DNA of 64,000 nt, taken from the NCBI RefSeq assembly GCF_030144325.1, contig NZ_CP126307.1, forward strand, positions 1 through 64,000. The letters run 5' to 3'. Made by a program: the position numbers and the translations under genes. The notes under the pieces were generated by a model. It saw only the letters and a list, made by a program, of their open reading frames with translations, did no database searches and was not told the origin of the DNA. The DNA comes from Bosea vestrisii. GTDB lineage: Bacteria; Pseudomonadota; Alphaproteobacteria; Rhizobiales; Beijerinckiaceae. Positions 35,402 to 43,014 of the stretch are shown here, piece after piece (position 1 is the stretch's first letter; each line of letters begins with the position of its first letter).

Positions 35402-36280
35402 GTGACGGAGACGCTGGCGGCCCTGGGAAGCCTGCTGCGCCGGCTGCTCGCCCGGCGCGGCCCGGCTCTCAGCCTGGCCTTCCTCGCTCTGGTCGGGCTG
35501 ACAGCAACCTTCGCCGGCTTGTTGCCGCTCGATCCGTTGGCCCAGAGCATCGCGGATTCGCTGAAGCCACCCTCGACCGAGAGCTGGTTCGGCACCGACG
35601 AACTCGGCCGCGACATCCTCGCCCGCGTCGTCTACGGCGCCCGCACCTCGCTGCTCACCGCTTTCGGCGCCGTCCTGATCGCGGCGCTCATCGGCGTCCC
35701 GGTCGGGCTCGTCGCCGGCTTCTATGGCGACTGGCGGGACTCCCTGTTGATGCGCTGTATCGACGTGTTGCTGGCCTTGCCGAACATTCTCTTCGCCATG
35801 GCGCTGATCGCCGTGCTCGGTCGGAGCCAGGGCGCGGCGCTGATCGCCGTCGGCATCGCCGGCATTCCGGGTTTCGCGCGCATCGCAAGGGCGCAGGTGA
35901 TGGCGCTGCGCCAGCTCGATTTCGTCATGGCGGTCTGCAGCTTCGGCGGCCGGCCGGGCTACATCATGCTCAGGACCCTCCTGCCCAACATCCTGAGCCC
36001 TCTGGTCGTGCAGGCGATCGTGCTCGCCTCGGTCGCGATCCTGCTCGAGGCGGCGCTCGCCTTCCTCGGTGTCGGCGTGCCGCCGCCGACACCGAGCTGG
36101 GGCGAGATGCTGCGCACCGGCAAATCCTATCTCTACGAGGCGCCGAGCTATGCCGTGCTGCCCGGCCTCGTCCTGACGCTGACGATCCTCTCCTTCGACA
36201 CGATCGGCCGGGCGTTGACGGCGATCCTCGACCGCGACGAGACCGATGCCTCCGGCGTGACGATCGGGGGCCGGCGATGA
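35402..36280 (+). CDS. Oligopeptide-type ABC transporter, permease (DppC type)
   Basis: A 292-residue inner-membrane permease. Family signatures include WFGTDELGRDILARVVYGARTS split as FGTDELGRDILAR (about 63-75), PGFARIARAQVMAL (EAA region) and ALAFLGVGVPPPTPSWGEML (about 220-239). The N-terminal cytoplasmic segment and first membrane helix precede the GTDELGRD loop, as in DppC/OppC. I chose GTG 35402; an ATG start at 35327 would put repeat sequence into the protein. The stop overlaps the next ATG. Confidence 0.9.
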   Translation: MTETLAALGSLLRRLLARRGPALSLAFLALVGLTATFAGLLPLDPLAQSIADSLKPPSTESWFGTDELGRDILARVVYGARTSLLTAFGAVLIAALIGVPVGLVAGFYGDWRDSLLMRCIDVLLALPNILFAMALIAVLGRSQGAALIAVGIAGIPGFARIARAQVMALRQLDFVMAVCSFGGRPGYIMLRTLLPNILSPLVVQAIVLASVAILLEAALAFLGVGVPPPTPSWGEMLRTGKSYLYEAPSYAVLPGLVLTLTILSFDTIGRALTAILDRDETDASGVTIGGRR

Positions 36281-37224
36281 CGGCCTACGTCCTGCGCCGG
36301 CTCGCCCAGATGCTGCCAGTGCTGCTGATCGCCTCCTTCGCGATCTTCGCGATGATCTACGCCGTGCCGGGCGGACCGGTCGCTGTCATCGCCGGCGAGA
36401 ACGCCACGTCCGAGGAGATCGCCGAGGTGACCCGGCGGTTCGGTTTCGACCGGCCGATGATCGTTCAGTACGCCGACTGGCTTGGCCGGGCGCTCACCGG
36501 CGATTTCGGCCTGTCGCTGCACAGCCGCCAGTCGGTGCTGCAGCTGATCGGCGAGCGCCTGCCGGCGACGCTGCAGCTCGCGCTATCGGCCATCATCGTC
36601 GCGCTCGTCATCGGCATTCCTGTCGCGATCGCCAGCGCGGTCAGGGCGAATTCCTGGCTTGACCGTCTGCTCAGCGGTTGGAGTGCGCTGGCGCTCGGTG
36701 TGCCGACCTTCTGGCTCGGCATTCTCCTGATCCTGCTTTTCGCCGTCGAGTTGCGCTGGCTGCCCTCGGCCTCGCGCTATGTGCCGCTCTGGGAGGCACC
36801 GCTCGATGCCCTGCGCAGCCTCGTCCTGCCGGCACTCACGCTCGGAGTTTACGTTTCGGGCGTGCTGGGGCGCTTCCTGCGAGCCTCACTGATCGGCGAG
36901 GCGCGAGCCGATTATGTCCGCACCGCCCGCGCCAAGGGCGTGCCGGAGAAGCGCATCGTCGGCCTGCACATCATGCGCAACGCACTTTTGCCCTTCGTCA
37001 CCATCGTCGGGCTGATGATGGCGCACTTCATCGGCGGAGCGGTGGTGACGGAGGCGGTCTTCACCTATCCCGGGCTCGGGCGCCTGCTGATCCAGGCGAT
37101 CACCACCCGCGATTATCCGCTGATCCAGGGCTGCATCCTGGTGATCTTGATCGCCTATATGCTGATCAACCTCGCGGTCGACATGCTCTACGCCTGGATC
37201 GACCCACGGATCGAATACCGATGA
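36277..37224 (+). CDS. Oligopeptide-type ABC transporter, permease (DppB type)
   Basis: A 315-residue permease with six membrane segments. It begins MTAYVLRRLAQMLPVLL, the typical DppB/OppB start. The long periplasmic loop has TRRFGFDRPMIVQYADW and GDFGLSL, then GVPTFWLGILLILLF, the EAA region YVRTARAKGVPEKRIVGLH and EAVFTYPGLGRLLIQA. ATGA overlap with the DppC-type gene. The order C before B is the reverse of the usual one. No ATPase genes follow; an IclR gene on the other strand ends the operon. Confidence 0.92.
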   Translation: MTAYVLRRLAQMLPVLLIASFAIFAMIYAVPGGPVAVIAGENATSEEIAEVTRRFGFDRPMIVQYADWLGRALTGDFGLSLHSRQSVLQLIGERLPATLQLALSAIIVALVIGIPVAIASAVRANSWLDRLLSGWSALALGVPTFWLGILLILLFAVELRWLPSASRYVPLWEAPLDALRSLVLPALTLGVYVSGVLGRFLRASLIGEARADYVRTARAKGVPEKRIVGLHIMRNALLPFVTIVGLMMAHFIGGAVVTEAVFTYPGLGRLLIQAITTRDYPLIQGCILVILIAYMLINLAVDMLYAWIDPRIEYR

Positions 37225-37232
37225 GTGCCGCT

Positions 37233-38024
37233 TCAGCGCGCGGCGGTCGCCAGCTGCGAGCCGAGGCGGGCGGAGATGCCGGCCGCGACCTCGCGCAGCC
37301 GCGTTCCCGCCTTCGCCGCCAGCGAATGCGGCATGCGCATCAGCGGCGCCGAGATCGAGAGTGCCGCGACCGGATGGCCGTCCTCGTCGAGGATCGGCGC
37401 GCCGATGCACATGGCGCCGTCCTCGTTTTCGCCCATCTCCGTGGCATAGCCGGTCCGTGCCACCTGCCGCAGCTGGCGCTCGATCTCCTCGCGCTCGATC
37501 AGCGTGCGACCGGTACGCTCGGTCAACGGCAGGTCGAGCTGGCGACGACGTTCGGCATCGGGCAGGAAGGCGAGGATCGCCTTGCCGAGCGCGGTGGAGT
37601 GCATCGGGTGGCTGTCGCCGATACGGGCCTGCATCCTGAGCGAGCGATTGGCCTCGATCAGGTCGATATAGACGATCGTGCCGTTGCCCTTGACCGCGAG
37701 ATTCACCGTCTCGTTGAACTCGTGCATCAGCTCGACCATCGCCGGACGGGCGAGTTCGCGGATCTTGCTGACGCTGGCGTCGGCGCGCGCGATGGCGCGC
37801 AACTGTGGGCCGAGATTGTAGCGGTCCGTGGCGCGGTTGTGGTCGAGGAAGCCGGCGGCGGTCAGCGTCTGCAGATAGCGGAAGGTCGTCGTTTTCGGGA
37901 TCCGCAATTCCTTGCTGACGGCGGTGAGCGCGATCTCGTGGCCATGGCGCGCGACCAATTCCAGCACTTTCAGCGCTTTCATCACCGGCTGCACGACGTA
38001 AGGATTCTCGGTCGTCTTACGCAT
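37233..38024 (-). CDS. IclR family transcriptional regulator
   Basis: A 263-residue regulator. The winged helix-turn-helix (about 10-75) includes VMKALKVLELVARHG, SKELRIPKTTTFRYLQTL and FLDHNRATDRYNLG. The effector domain has DSHPMHSTALGKAILAFLP and SISAPLMRMP. I chose ATG 38024, preceded by GGAG at 6-7 bases; the frame opens earlier at 38087. It is divergent from the aminotransferase-like gene with a 17-bp dyad in between, and convergent with the permease operon. It is the only regulator in the M81 cluster and so the leading candidate to bind the GTTCC-N7-GGAAC sites. Confidence 0.92.
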   Translation of the reverse strand: MRKTTENPYVVQPVMKALKVLELVARHGHEIALTAVSKELRIPKTTTFRYLQTLTAAGFLDHNRATDRYNLGPQLRAIARADASVSKIRELARPAMVELMHEFNETVNLAVKGNGTIVYIDLIEANRSLRMQARIGDSHPMHSTALGKAILAFLPDAERRRQLDLPLTERTGRTLIEREEIERQLRQVARTGYATEMGENEDGAMCIGAPILDEDGHPVAALSISAPLMRMPHSLAAKAGTRLREVAAGISARLGSQLATAAR

Positions 38025-38082
38025 GGCCGCTCCAATCGCTCGGTGAGGACAAGCCCGCATAGCGAGCGCGAACAAATTCCGC

Positions 38083-38099
38083 AACACGAAACTCGTGTT
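38083..38099. promoter_or_regulatory. 17-bp dyad in the iclR/aminotransferase promoter
   Basis: The perfect inverted repeat AACACGA-AAC-TCGTGTT lies midway between the divergent starts (38024 and 38159). Overlapping it, ATTCC (38076-38080), seven bases, GAAAC and GTTCC (38097-38101), seven bases, GAATA resemble weak versions of the GTTCC-N7-GGAAC sites upstream of the M81 genes. Autoregulation by IclR is the natural reading. Confidence 0.55.
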
Positions 38100-38158
38100 C
38101 CTTTACGCGAATAGATCGGTCTGGTTTGCTCGACGAAACACCAGCGGAGGCGACGCAA

Positions 38159-39472
38159 TTGGCAGCGAACGGCACCCATCAGGCGGGGACACTGCGCTTT
38201 GAGGAATCGGCCCGGCAGATTGCCGAGAATGCGCGCTTCAGTGCGGGCGGCGTGAACAGCAATTTCCGGCTCGGCATGGCGCCGGGACCGCTCGTCTTCG
38301 AACGTGGCGAGGGCGCCCATCTCATCGACGTCGATGGCAACCGGATCATCGATTACTACTGCGGCATGGGCGCGACCGTGCTCGGCCACACGCCGGCTCC
38401 GGTGCTCGAGGCGGTCAGGAAGCAGGCGGAGAAGGGCATCCTCTTCGCCGGCCAGGCGCCGATCGAGTACGAGGCGGCGAGACTGATCTGCGAGCGCATT
38501 CCGTCAGCCGAGCGCCTGCGCTTCGGCTCGTCGGGCTCGGAGGTGGCGCAGGCCGCGATGCGGCTGGCGCGCGCCGCCACGGGCAGGCGCACCATCGTCA
38601 AGTTCGAGGGCCATTACCATGGCTGGTTCGACAATATCCTCTGGTCGGCCGCGCCCGGTCTGAATGCGGCTGGACCGGAGGATGCGCCGACCCCGGTAAC
38701 CGGCAGCAAGGGCCAGGATCCGGCGGCGGGCGAGGGACTCTCCATTCTCGGCTGGAACGATCTGGCAGCGCTGGAAGCCCGCCTCGCCAAGGGCGATGTC
38801 GCTGCGGTCCTGATGGAGCCGGCGATGTGCAATCAGGGCGCTATCGCGCCGGCTCCCGGCTATCTCGAAGGCGCACTCGCGGCATGCCGCAAGCACGGCG
38901 CGCTTCTTATCTTCGACGAAGTGATCACCGGCTTCCGGCTCGGCCGCGGTGGTGCCCAGGAGCGCTTCGGCGTCACGCCCGATCTCACCATCATGGCGAA
39001 AGCGATCGCCAACGGCTTCCCGGTCGCCGCGATCGCCGGCCGGGCCGATCTCGTCGACATGTTCGCCGATGGTGTGTTGCACGGCGGTACGTTCAACGCT
39101 CAGCCGATCGCGATGGCGGCGATGGTCGCGACCCAGACAATGCTGACCTCCGAGCACTATGAGCGCAGCTCGGCCCATGGTCAGCGCCTGCAGGACGGCA
39201 TCCGCGCAATCCTGACCGAGGCGGGAATCAAGGCCCAGGTCGCGGGCTTCCCGCTGATGTTCCATGTCGCCTTCGGGCTCGACACTCCGGCCCGGAACTA
39301 CCGGGACGTCGCACGGTCAGACAAGGTCGCCTACAGCCGTTTCGCCCATGCATTGCTCAAGCGCGGGGTGCGTGTGCTCGAACGGGGCGCCTGGTTCGTC
39401 TCTTCGGAGCATGACGGGGCGGTCGTCGATGCGACGCTCGATGCGGTCCGGGCCGCTGCCGGGGAAATGTAG
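38159..39472 (+). CDS. Glutamate-1-semialdehyde aminotransferase-like class III PLP enzyme
   Basis: A 437-residue fold-type I PLP enzyme close to HemL in layout: ARFSAGGVNSNFRL near the N-terminus, VLGHTPAPVLEAV, FGSSGSEVAQAAMRLARAATG (PLP-phosphate contact), KFEGHYHGWFDN, Asp253 in LLIFDEVITGFRL and Schiff-base Lys281 in TIMAKAIANGFPVAA. True HemL genes are rarely placed in catabolic clusters, so a related aminotransferase or aminomutase acting on a beta- or omega-amino acid is more likely. Start is TTG 38159, with GGAGG at 38146-38150 and eight-base spacing; an upstream TTG at 38126 lacks such a site. The divergent IclR gene suggests regulation with the M81 cluster. Confidence 0.85.
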   Translation: MAANGTHQAGTLRFEESARQIAENARFSAGGVNSNFRLGMAPGPLVFERGEGAHLIDVDGNRIIDYYCGMGATVLGHTPAPVLEAVRKQAEKGILFAGQAPIEYEAARLICERIPSAERLRFGSSGSEVAQAAMRLARAATGRRTIVKFEGHYHGWFDNILWSAAPGLNAAGPEDAPTPVTGSKGQDPAAGEGLSILGWNDLAALEARLAKGDVAAVLMEPAMCNQGAIAPAPGYLEGALAACRKHGALLIFDEVITGFRLGRGGAQERFGVTPDLTIMAKAIANGFPVAAIAGRADLVDMFADGVLHGGTFNAQPIAMAAMVATQTMLTSEHYERSSAHGQRLQDGIRAILTEAGIKAQVAGFPLMFHVAFGLDTPARNYRDVARSDKVAYSRFAHALLKRGVRVLERGAWFVSSEHDGAVVDATLDAVRAAAGEM

Positions 39473-39587
39473 GCGCCTCATTGTTCAACTCAAGTGCGGC
39501 GCCTTGCCCGGTGTTGACAGGAACAATTCCGGCCCGTGGCAGTTGATCTTCCGGTTTGGCCCGTCCCGGGCACTTGGAGGAAACAGG

Positions 39588-39962
39588 ATGCGTAAACGGA
39601 CATTCATCGCGGCTTTGATCGGTGGCCTGACCTTGTCGGCCCCAGCGTGGGCTTCGCCCGCTCGTGAATCTGCCCCGGCCGGCGAGGCTGCGATTGCCCG
39701 TGCGCTCGACGGTCTCGACGTCGCGTTCACGCGCCATACCCGCGAGCACCGCATGATGGAGATTCAGCGGAATATGGAACGGCAGAATCGTGGCCGGGGC
39801 TACGGTGGGCGCGGTTATGACCGTGGCTATGGCGGGCGCGGTTATGATCGCGGTTACGACCGTGGACGCGGCTATGGCGACAGGCGCGGCTATGGTGGCG
39901 GGAGAGGTTATTATATCCCGCCGGGGGGAAATAATCCCTCTAGCGGCAGCGCCTACCGCTGA
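39588..39962 (+). CDS. Small secreted Gly/Tyr/Arg-repeat protein
   Basis: A 124-residue protein I cannot assign to a named family. It has a signal peptide (1-25, MRKRTFIAALIGGL to PAWASP), a short helical segment (about 30-62) rich in Arg and Glu, then a low-complexity tail (about 68-112) built from RGYGG and RGYDRGY units. The start ATG 39588 has GGAGG seven bases upstream, so translation is credible. Gly/Tyr/Arg-rich tails of this type tend to be disordered and sticky, and occur in small periplasmic proteins of alphaproteobacteria. It stands alone, with a 115-base gap before it and a convergent peptidase gene 67 bases after. Confidence 0.75.
   Translation: MRKRTFIAALIGGLTLSAPAWASPARESAPAGEAAIARALDGLDVAFTRHTREHRMMEIQRNMERQNRGRGYGGRGYDRGYGGRGYDRGYDRGRGYGDRRGYGGGRGYYIPPGGNNPSSGSAYR
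39799..39912 (+). repeat. Tandem degenerate repeats coding for RGYDRGYGG units
   Basis: The DNA repeats variants of GGGCGCGGTTATGACCGT several times in tandem inside the small secreted-protein gene. Unit length varies between about 9 and 30 bases, so the array may change length by slippage. Confidence 0.6.
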
Positions 39963-40029
39963 AACGCCGAGGTCCGCGAAACAGCATCGGATCGAAGGGC
40001 GCATCGCGCTTTTCTGTCCGATGCCTTGC

Positions 40030-40650
40030 CTACCAGGGCCGGCGCGGGCCGGTGTCGATGTGAATCAGCCCGTTCCAGTAGACCTTGTTGCCGCCTACCT
40101 CGGGCAGGTTGCGGGCCCACTCCAGGACGGTGCGCGGCCTGACGCCTGGCACCCGGAAGTCCATTGCCTCGCAGCGCTTGTGATAGGAGCCGCGCCGGGC
40201 CCGCCAGGGCGGGCGCCATGTCGAGGTCACCTTCACCGCCCCGTATTTCTCCGCGATCTTGCCGAGAATGCCTTTCAGCACCGGCGGCAGGCAGATGATC
40301 GAGGTACCGGGATCAGTCGAGATGCCCGGCTTGTCAGGCTTCTCGTTCGGGTCGAAGGCGGGTTCCTCGCCGACCTGTCCAGGCGTGCGCTGCGGCCATT
40401 CCGGCCCTTCGTCGTCATCGGGCTGGGCGAGAGTGGGCGCGGGCCCCGTCGTCGTTGCGAGGCTGGCTTCGACCGGAGGCGCCGGGACGACGACGATCGG
40501 TGGCGCGCCCGGCTTGATCTGCAGGTCGAGATCGAAGGGGCGTTCGGGCGGCAGGGGCGCGAGCATCATCTGCTGCGCGAAGACCGGGCTGCCGAAGGCC
40601 ACGACAGCGGCGCAGGCCACGGCTACCACCACTCTCCGCATTGCGATCAT
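40030..40650 (-). CDS. Peptidase M15A-type (D-Ala-D-Ala carboxypeptidase-like) periplasmic protein
   Basis: A 206-residue protein. The signal peptide ends near PVFAQQ (about residue 26), followed by a Pro-rich linker (about 30-110) and a C-terminal M15A-type domain. The zinc site is readable as His and Asp in YHKRCEAMDFRV (H-x6-D) and a later His in NGLIHIDTGPRRPW. The domain also has GKIAEKYGAVKVTSTWRPP. Such proteins act on peptidoglycan peptide cross-links; some DUF882/YcbK-like members have no proven activity. It reads toward the small secreted-protein gene and away from nuoA. Confidence 0.82.
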   Translation of the reverse strand: MIAMRRVVVAVACAAVVAFGSPVFAQQMMLAPLPPERPFDLDLQIKPGAPPIVVVPAPPVEASLATTTGPAPTLAQPDDDEGPEWPQRTPGQVGEEPAFDPNEKPDKPGISTDPGTSIICLPPVLKGILGKIAEKYGAVKVTSTWRPPWRARRGSYHKRCEAMDFRVPGVRPRTVLEWARNLPEVGGNKVYWNGLIHIDTGPRRPW

Positions 40651-41043
40651 GAGGCGCGGGACGCCGATGGCGGGAAAGCGGCCAGGAGCGCGCGATCACG
40701 ATGCGTTGTTGGCCTCGGCATTCCCGCAGCGGTGCTCCTGACGCATCGGCAGCGCTTGCCGACGAATCGTGCCGGCGCCGAAGACTGACGTTACGTTCCC
40801 GTTTGGCACGCTTCGACGCGCCGCGACAATCGCCTTGCGCCGGACGTGATCGCCCGTGAGAATCGAGGTCGAAACGCCCCGGAATCGTGACACTTTCGCG
40901 AGCCGGGTCGACATATGCGGCAAAGACATGGCGATAGCCGCGTTGTGCGGCGCGGCGAACCCTTGCGTGATTCTAAAGCAGGGTCTAATCGACTGGCGAG
41001 ATTGAGGGCGCCGCCTCGGCGCCAGGTTGAAGCGGGGTGACAG
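40651..41043. other. Divergent intergenic region, promoter region of the nuo operon
   Basis: These 393 bases separate the M15-type peptidase gene (minus) from nuoA (plus). I see no convincing gene on either strand; a long antisense frame crossing it belongs to no family. A GGCGCC hairpin (41007-41023, 5-base loop) lies 20 bases before nuoA in the expected 5' leader. The nuo promoter must be here, probably near the AT-richer stretch around 40970-40990. Confidence 0.55.
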
Positions 41044-41424
41044 ATGCAAGCTCTTCCTGTGCAGTCCCTGCTGTCGGACTACCTGCCTCTGGTGATCTTC
41101 ATCGGCCTGTCGATCGTGATCGGCCTGGCGCTCCTGATCGCACCCTTCGCCGTCGCCTATTCGAAGCCCGACGCCGAGAAGCTCTCGGCCTATGAGTGCG
41201 GCTTCAACGCCTTCGACGACGCGCGCATGAAGTTCGACGTGCGCTTCTACCTCGTCGCCATCCTCTTCATCATCTTTGACCTCGAGGTCGCCTTCCTCTT
41301 CCCCTGGGCAGTGGCTTTCGGCGGGCTCGGCTGGTTCGGCTTCTGGTCGATGATGATCTTCCTGGGCGTGCTGACCGTCGGCTTCGTCTATGAATGGCGC
41401 AAGGGCGCGCTCGAGTGGGACTGA
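41044..41424 (+). CDS. nuoA: NADH-quinone oxidoreductase subunit A
   Basis: A 126-residue membrane subunit of respiratory complex I, with three membrane helices. The conserved loop YECGFNAFDDARMKFDVRFYLVA is split here as YECGFNAFDDAR and KFDVRFYLVAILF (about 52-75), followed by IFDLEVAFLFPW. It sits at the membrane-arm/quinone-site junction. First gene of the nuo operon; nuoB begins 72 bases downstream. Confidence 0.97.
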   Translation: MQALPVQSLLSDYLPLVIFIGLSIVIGLALLIAPFAVAYSKPDAEKLSAYECGFNAFDDARMKFDVRFYLVAILFIIFDLEVAFLFPWAVAFGGLGWFGFWSMMIFLGVLTVGFVYEWRKGALEWD

Positions 41425-41496
41425 CCATTTGTCGCGCAAGCCTGATACCGTCCTGTCACCGTTCTTACATTCGACGAAAGCTAAAGGTTCGAACTG

Positions 41497-42081
41497 ATGG
41501 CCATGACAGCGATCGATCGCGGTGATCCGCTCGTCGCGCCGGCGCCCAGGGGCCTGCTTGGCCCGGACGGCAAGCCGGTCGGCACGCGCGATCCCTTCTT
41601 CGTCGAGATCAACAACGAGCTGGCCGACAAGGGCTTTTTGGTCACGGCGACCGACGACCTGATCAACTGGTCCCGCACCGGTTCCTTGATGTGGATGACC
41701 TTCGGTCTTGCCTGCTGCGCGGTCGAGATGATGCAGCTCTCCATGCCGCGCTACGATGTCGAGCGTTTCGGCTTCGCGCCGCGCGCCTCTCCGCGCCAGT
41801 CGGACGTGATGATCGTCGCCGGCACATTGACCAACAAGATGGCTCCGGCTCTGCGCAAGGTCTACGACCAGATGCCGGAGCCGCGCTACGTCATCTCGAT
41901 GGGCTCCTGCGCCAATGGCGGCGGCTACTACCATTACAGCTACTCGGTGGTGCGCGGCTGCGACCGTATCGTGCCGATCGACGTCTATGTGCCGGGCTGC
42001 CCGCCGACCGCGGAAGCGCTGCTCTATGGCGTGCTGCTGCTGCAGAAGAAGATCCGGCGGACGGGGACGATCGAACGGTGA
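41497..42081 (+). CDS. nuoB: NADH-quinone oxidoreductase subunit B
   Basis: A 194-residue peripheral-arm subunit that holds cluster N2, the last iron-sulfur centre before quinone. The tandem cysteines in GLACCAVEMM, the Cys in SMGSCANGGG and the Cys in YVPGCPPTAEAL are all present. An N-terminal extension of about 35 residues precedes NELADKGFLVTATDDL, as in other alphaproteobacteria. The stop overlaps the GTG start of a small gene that separates it from nuoC. Confidence 0.97.
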   Translation: MAMTAIDRGDPLVAPAPRGLLGPDGKPVGTRDPFFVEINNELADKGFLVTATDDLINWSRTGSLMWMTFGLACCAVEMMQLSMPRYDVERFGFAPRASPRQSDVMIVAGTLTNKMAPALRKVYDQMPEPRYVISMGSCANGGGYYHYSYSVVRGCDRIVPIDVYVPGCPPTAEALLYGVLLLQKKIRRTGTIER

Positions 42082-42401
42082 GCGAGGCTGGCGCCAGCGT
42101 GATGCGGCAGTGGCGGGCGCGAGCCACGCCGGAGGGAGCGCTCGCCTATCGTGCGCATCTTTCCGGTTCGGTGTTGCCGCAGCTGCAGGCGCTTGCCGGG
42201 TTCCGGGGCGTTGCACTGCTCAACCGCCTGGTTGCCGGCGAGGTCGAGATCACCGTGCAGACCCGTTGGGCGAGCATGGCGGCGATCGAGGCTTTCGCGC
42301 AGCCGGATCTGGAAGCTGCAGTGGTCGAGCCGGCGGCAGCGGCCGTGCTGTTGGACTATGATGACGTGGTGACGCATCACCAGGTCATTCTCGAAGGATG
42401 A
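42078..42401 (+). CDS. Antibiotic biosynthesis monooxygenase (ABM)-like small protein
   Basis: A 107-residue protein with the dimeric alpha/beta-barrel pattern of ABM-domain proteins: RQWRARATPEGALAYRAHL, then LAGFRGVALLNRL, WASMAAIEAFAQPDLE and VTHHQVI. Members bind haem or act as small oxygenases, but many are uncharacterised. It starts at GTG 42078 overlapping the nuoB stop (GTGA) and ends four bases before nuoC, so it is fully inside the nuo operon. An internal ATG at 42102 could also be the start. It is not a complex I subunit in any system I know. Confidence 0.75.
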   Translation: MSEAGASVMRQWRARATPEGALAYRAHLSGSVLPQLQALAGFRGVALLNRLVAGEVEITVQTRWASMAAIEAFAQPDLEAAVVEPAAAAVLLDYDDVVTHHQVILEG

Positions 42402-42405
42402 TGCG

Positions 42406-43011
42406 ATGAGCGAAGAGCTCGTGACATTGGGCGAAGAGATCAAGGCGGCGCTGCCCGGCGCAGTGACCGACGCTGTCGTCGCCTATGGCGAGCTGACCGT
42501 GCTCGCCGAGGCAGCCGAGATCGTGCGGGTTCTCAAGACCCTCTACGACGATTCCCGCTTCCGCTTCGTCAACTTCACCGACATTGCCGGCGCCGATTAC
42601 CCGCAACGCGAGAAGCGCTTCGAGGTCGTCTACCACCTGCTCTCGCCGCGCCATAACCAGCGCGTGCGCGTCAAGGTTCAGACCGATGAGGCGACCCCAG
42701 TCCCCTCGGTGATCGAGGTCTTCCCGGCCGCCAACTGGTACGAGCGCGAAGCCTACGACTTCTACGGCATCCTGTTCTCGAACCACCCCGATCTGCGCCG
42801 CATCCTCACCGATTACAGTTTCGAGGGCTATCCGCTGCGCAAGGACTTCCCGCTGACCGGCTTCGTCGAGGTCCGCTATGACGATGAGCAGAAGCGCGTC
42901 GTCTACGAGCCGGTGAAGTTGAACCAGGAGTTCCGCAACTTCGACTTCCTCTCGCCTTGGGAAGGGACGGAATACGTTCTGCCAGGCGACGAGAAGGCCA
43001 AGGCGGGCTGA
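42406..43011 (+). CDS. nuoC: NADH-quinone oxidoreductase subunit C
   Basis: A 201-residue 30-kDa-type subunit of the complex I peripheral arm. The family signature ERREAYDFYGI appears here as YEREAYDFYGILFSNHPDLR, and RRILTDYSFEGYPLRKDFPL follows, with the C-terminal EVRYDDEQKRVVYEPVKLNQ. NuoC and NuoD are separate genes here, not fused. A GFA-family gene starts four bases after its stop. Confidence 0.97.
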   Translation: MSEELVTLGEEIKAALPGAVTDAVVAYGELTVLAEAAEIVRVLKTLYDDSRFRFVNFTDIAGADYPQREKRFEVVYHLLSPRHNQRVRVKVQTDEATPVPSVIEVFPAANWYEREAYDFYGILFSNHPDLRRILTDYSFEGYPLRKDFPLTGFVEVRYDDEQKRVVYEPVKLNQEFRNFDFLSPWEGTEYVLPGDEKAKAG

Positions 43012-43014
43012 GCG

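Noticed and set aside
35200..37224. A 674-residue frame that appears to fuse the repeat region with the DppB-type permease
   Set aside because: Its first 359 residues are the repeat and the DppC-type gene read in another frame. DppB starts at ATG 36277 with the usual ATGA overlap.
38159..39472. The HemL-like gene as the haem-biosynthetic hemL
   Set aside because: Alphaproteobacteria make 5-aminolevulinate by the HemA (ALA synthase) route and normally do not need HemL. Catabolic context and a divergent IclR regulator favour a different role.
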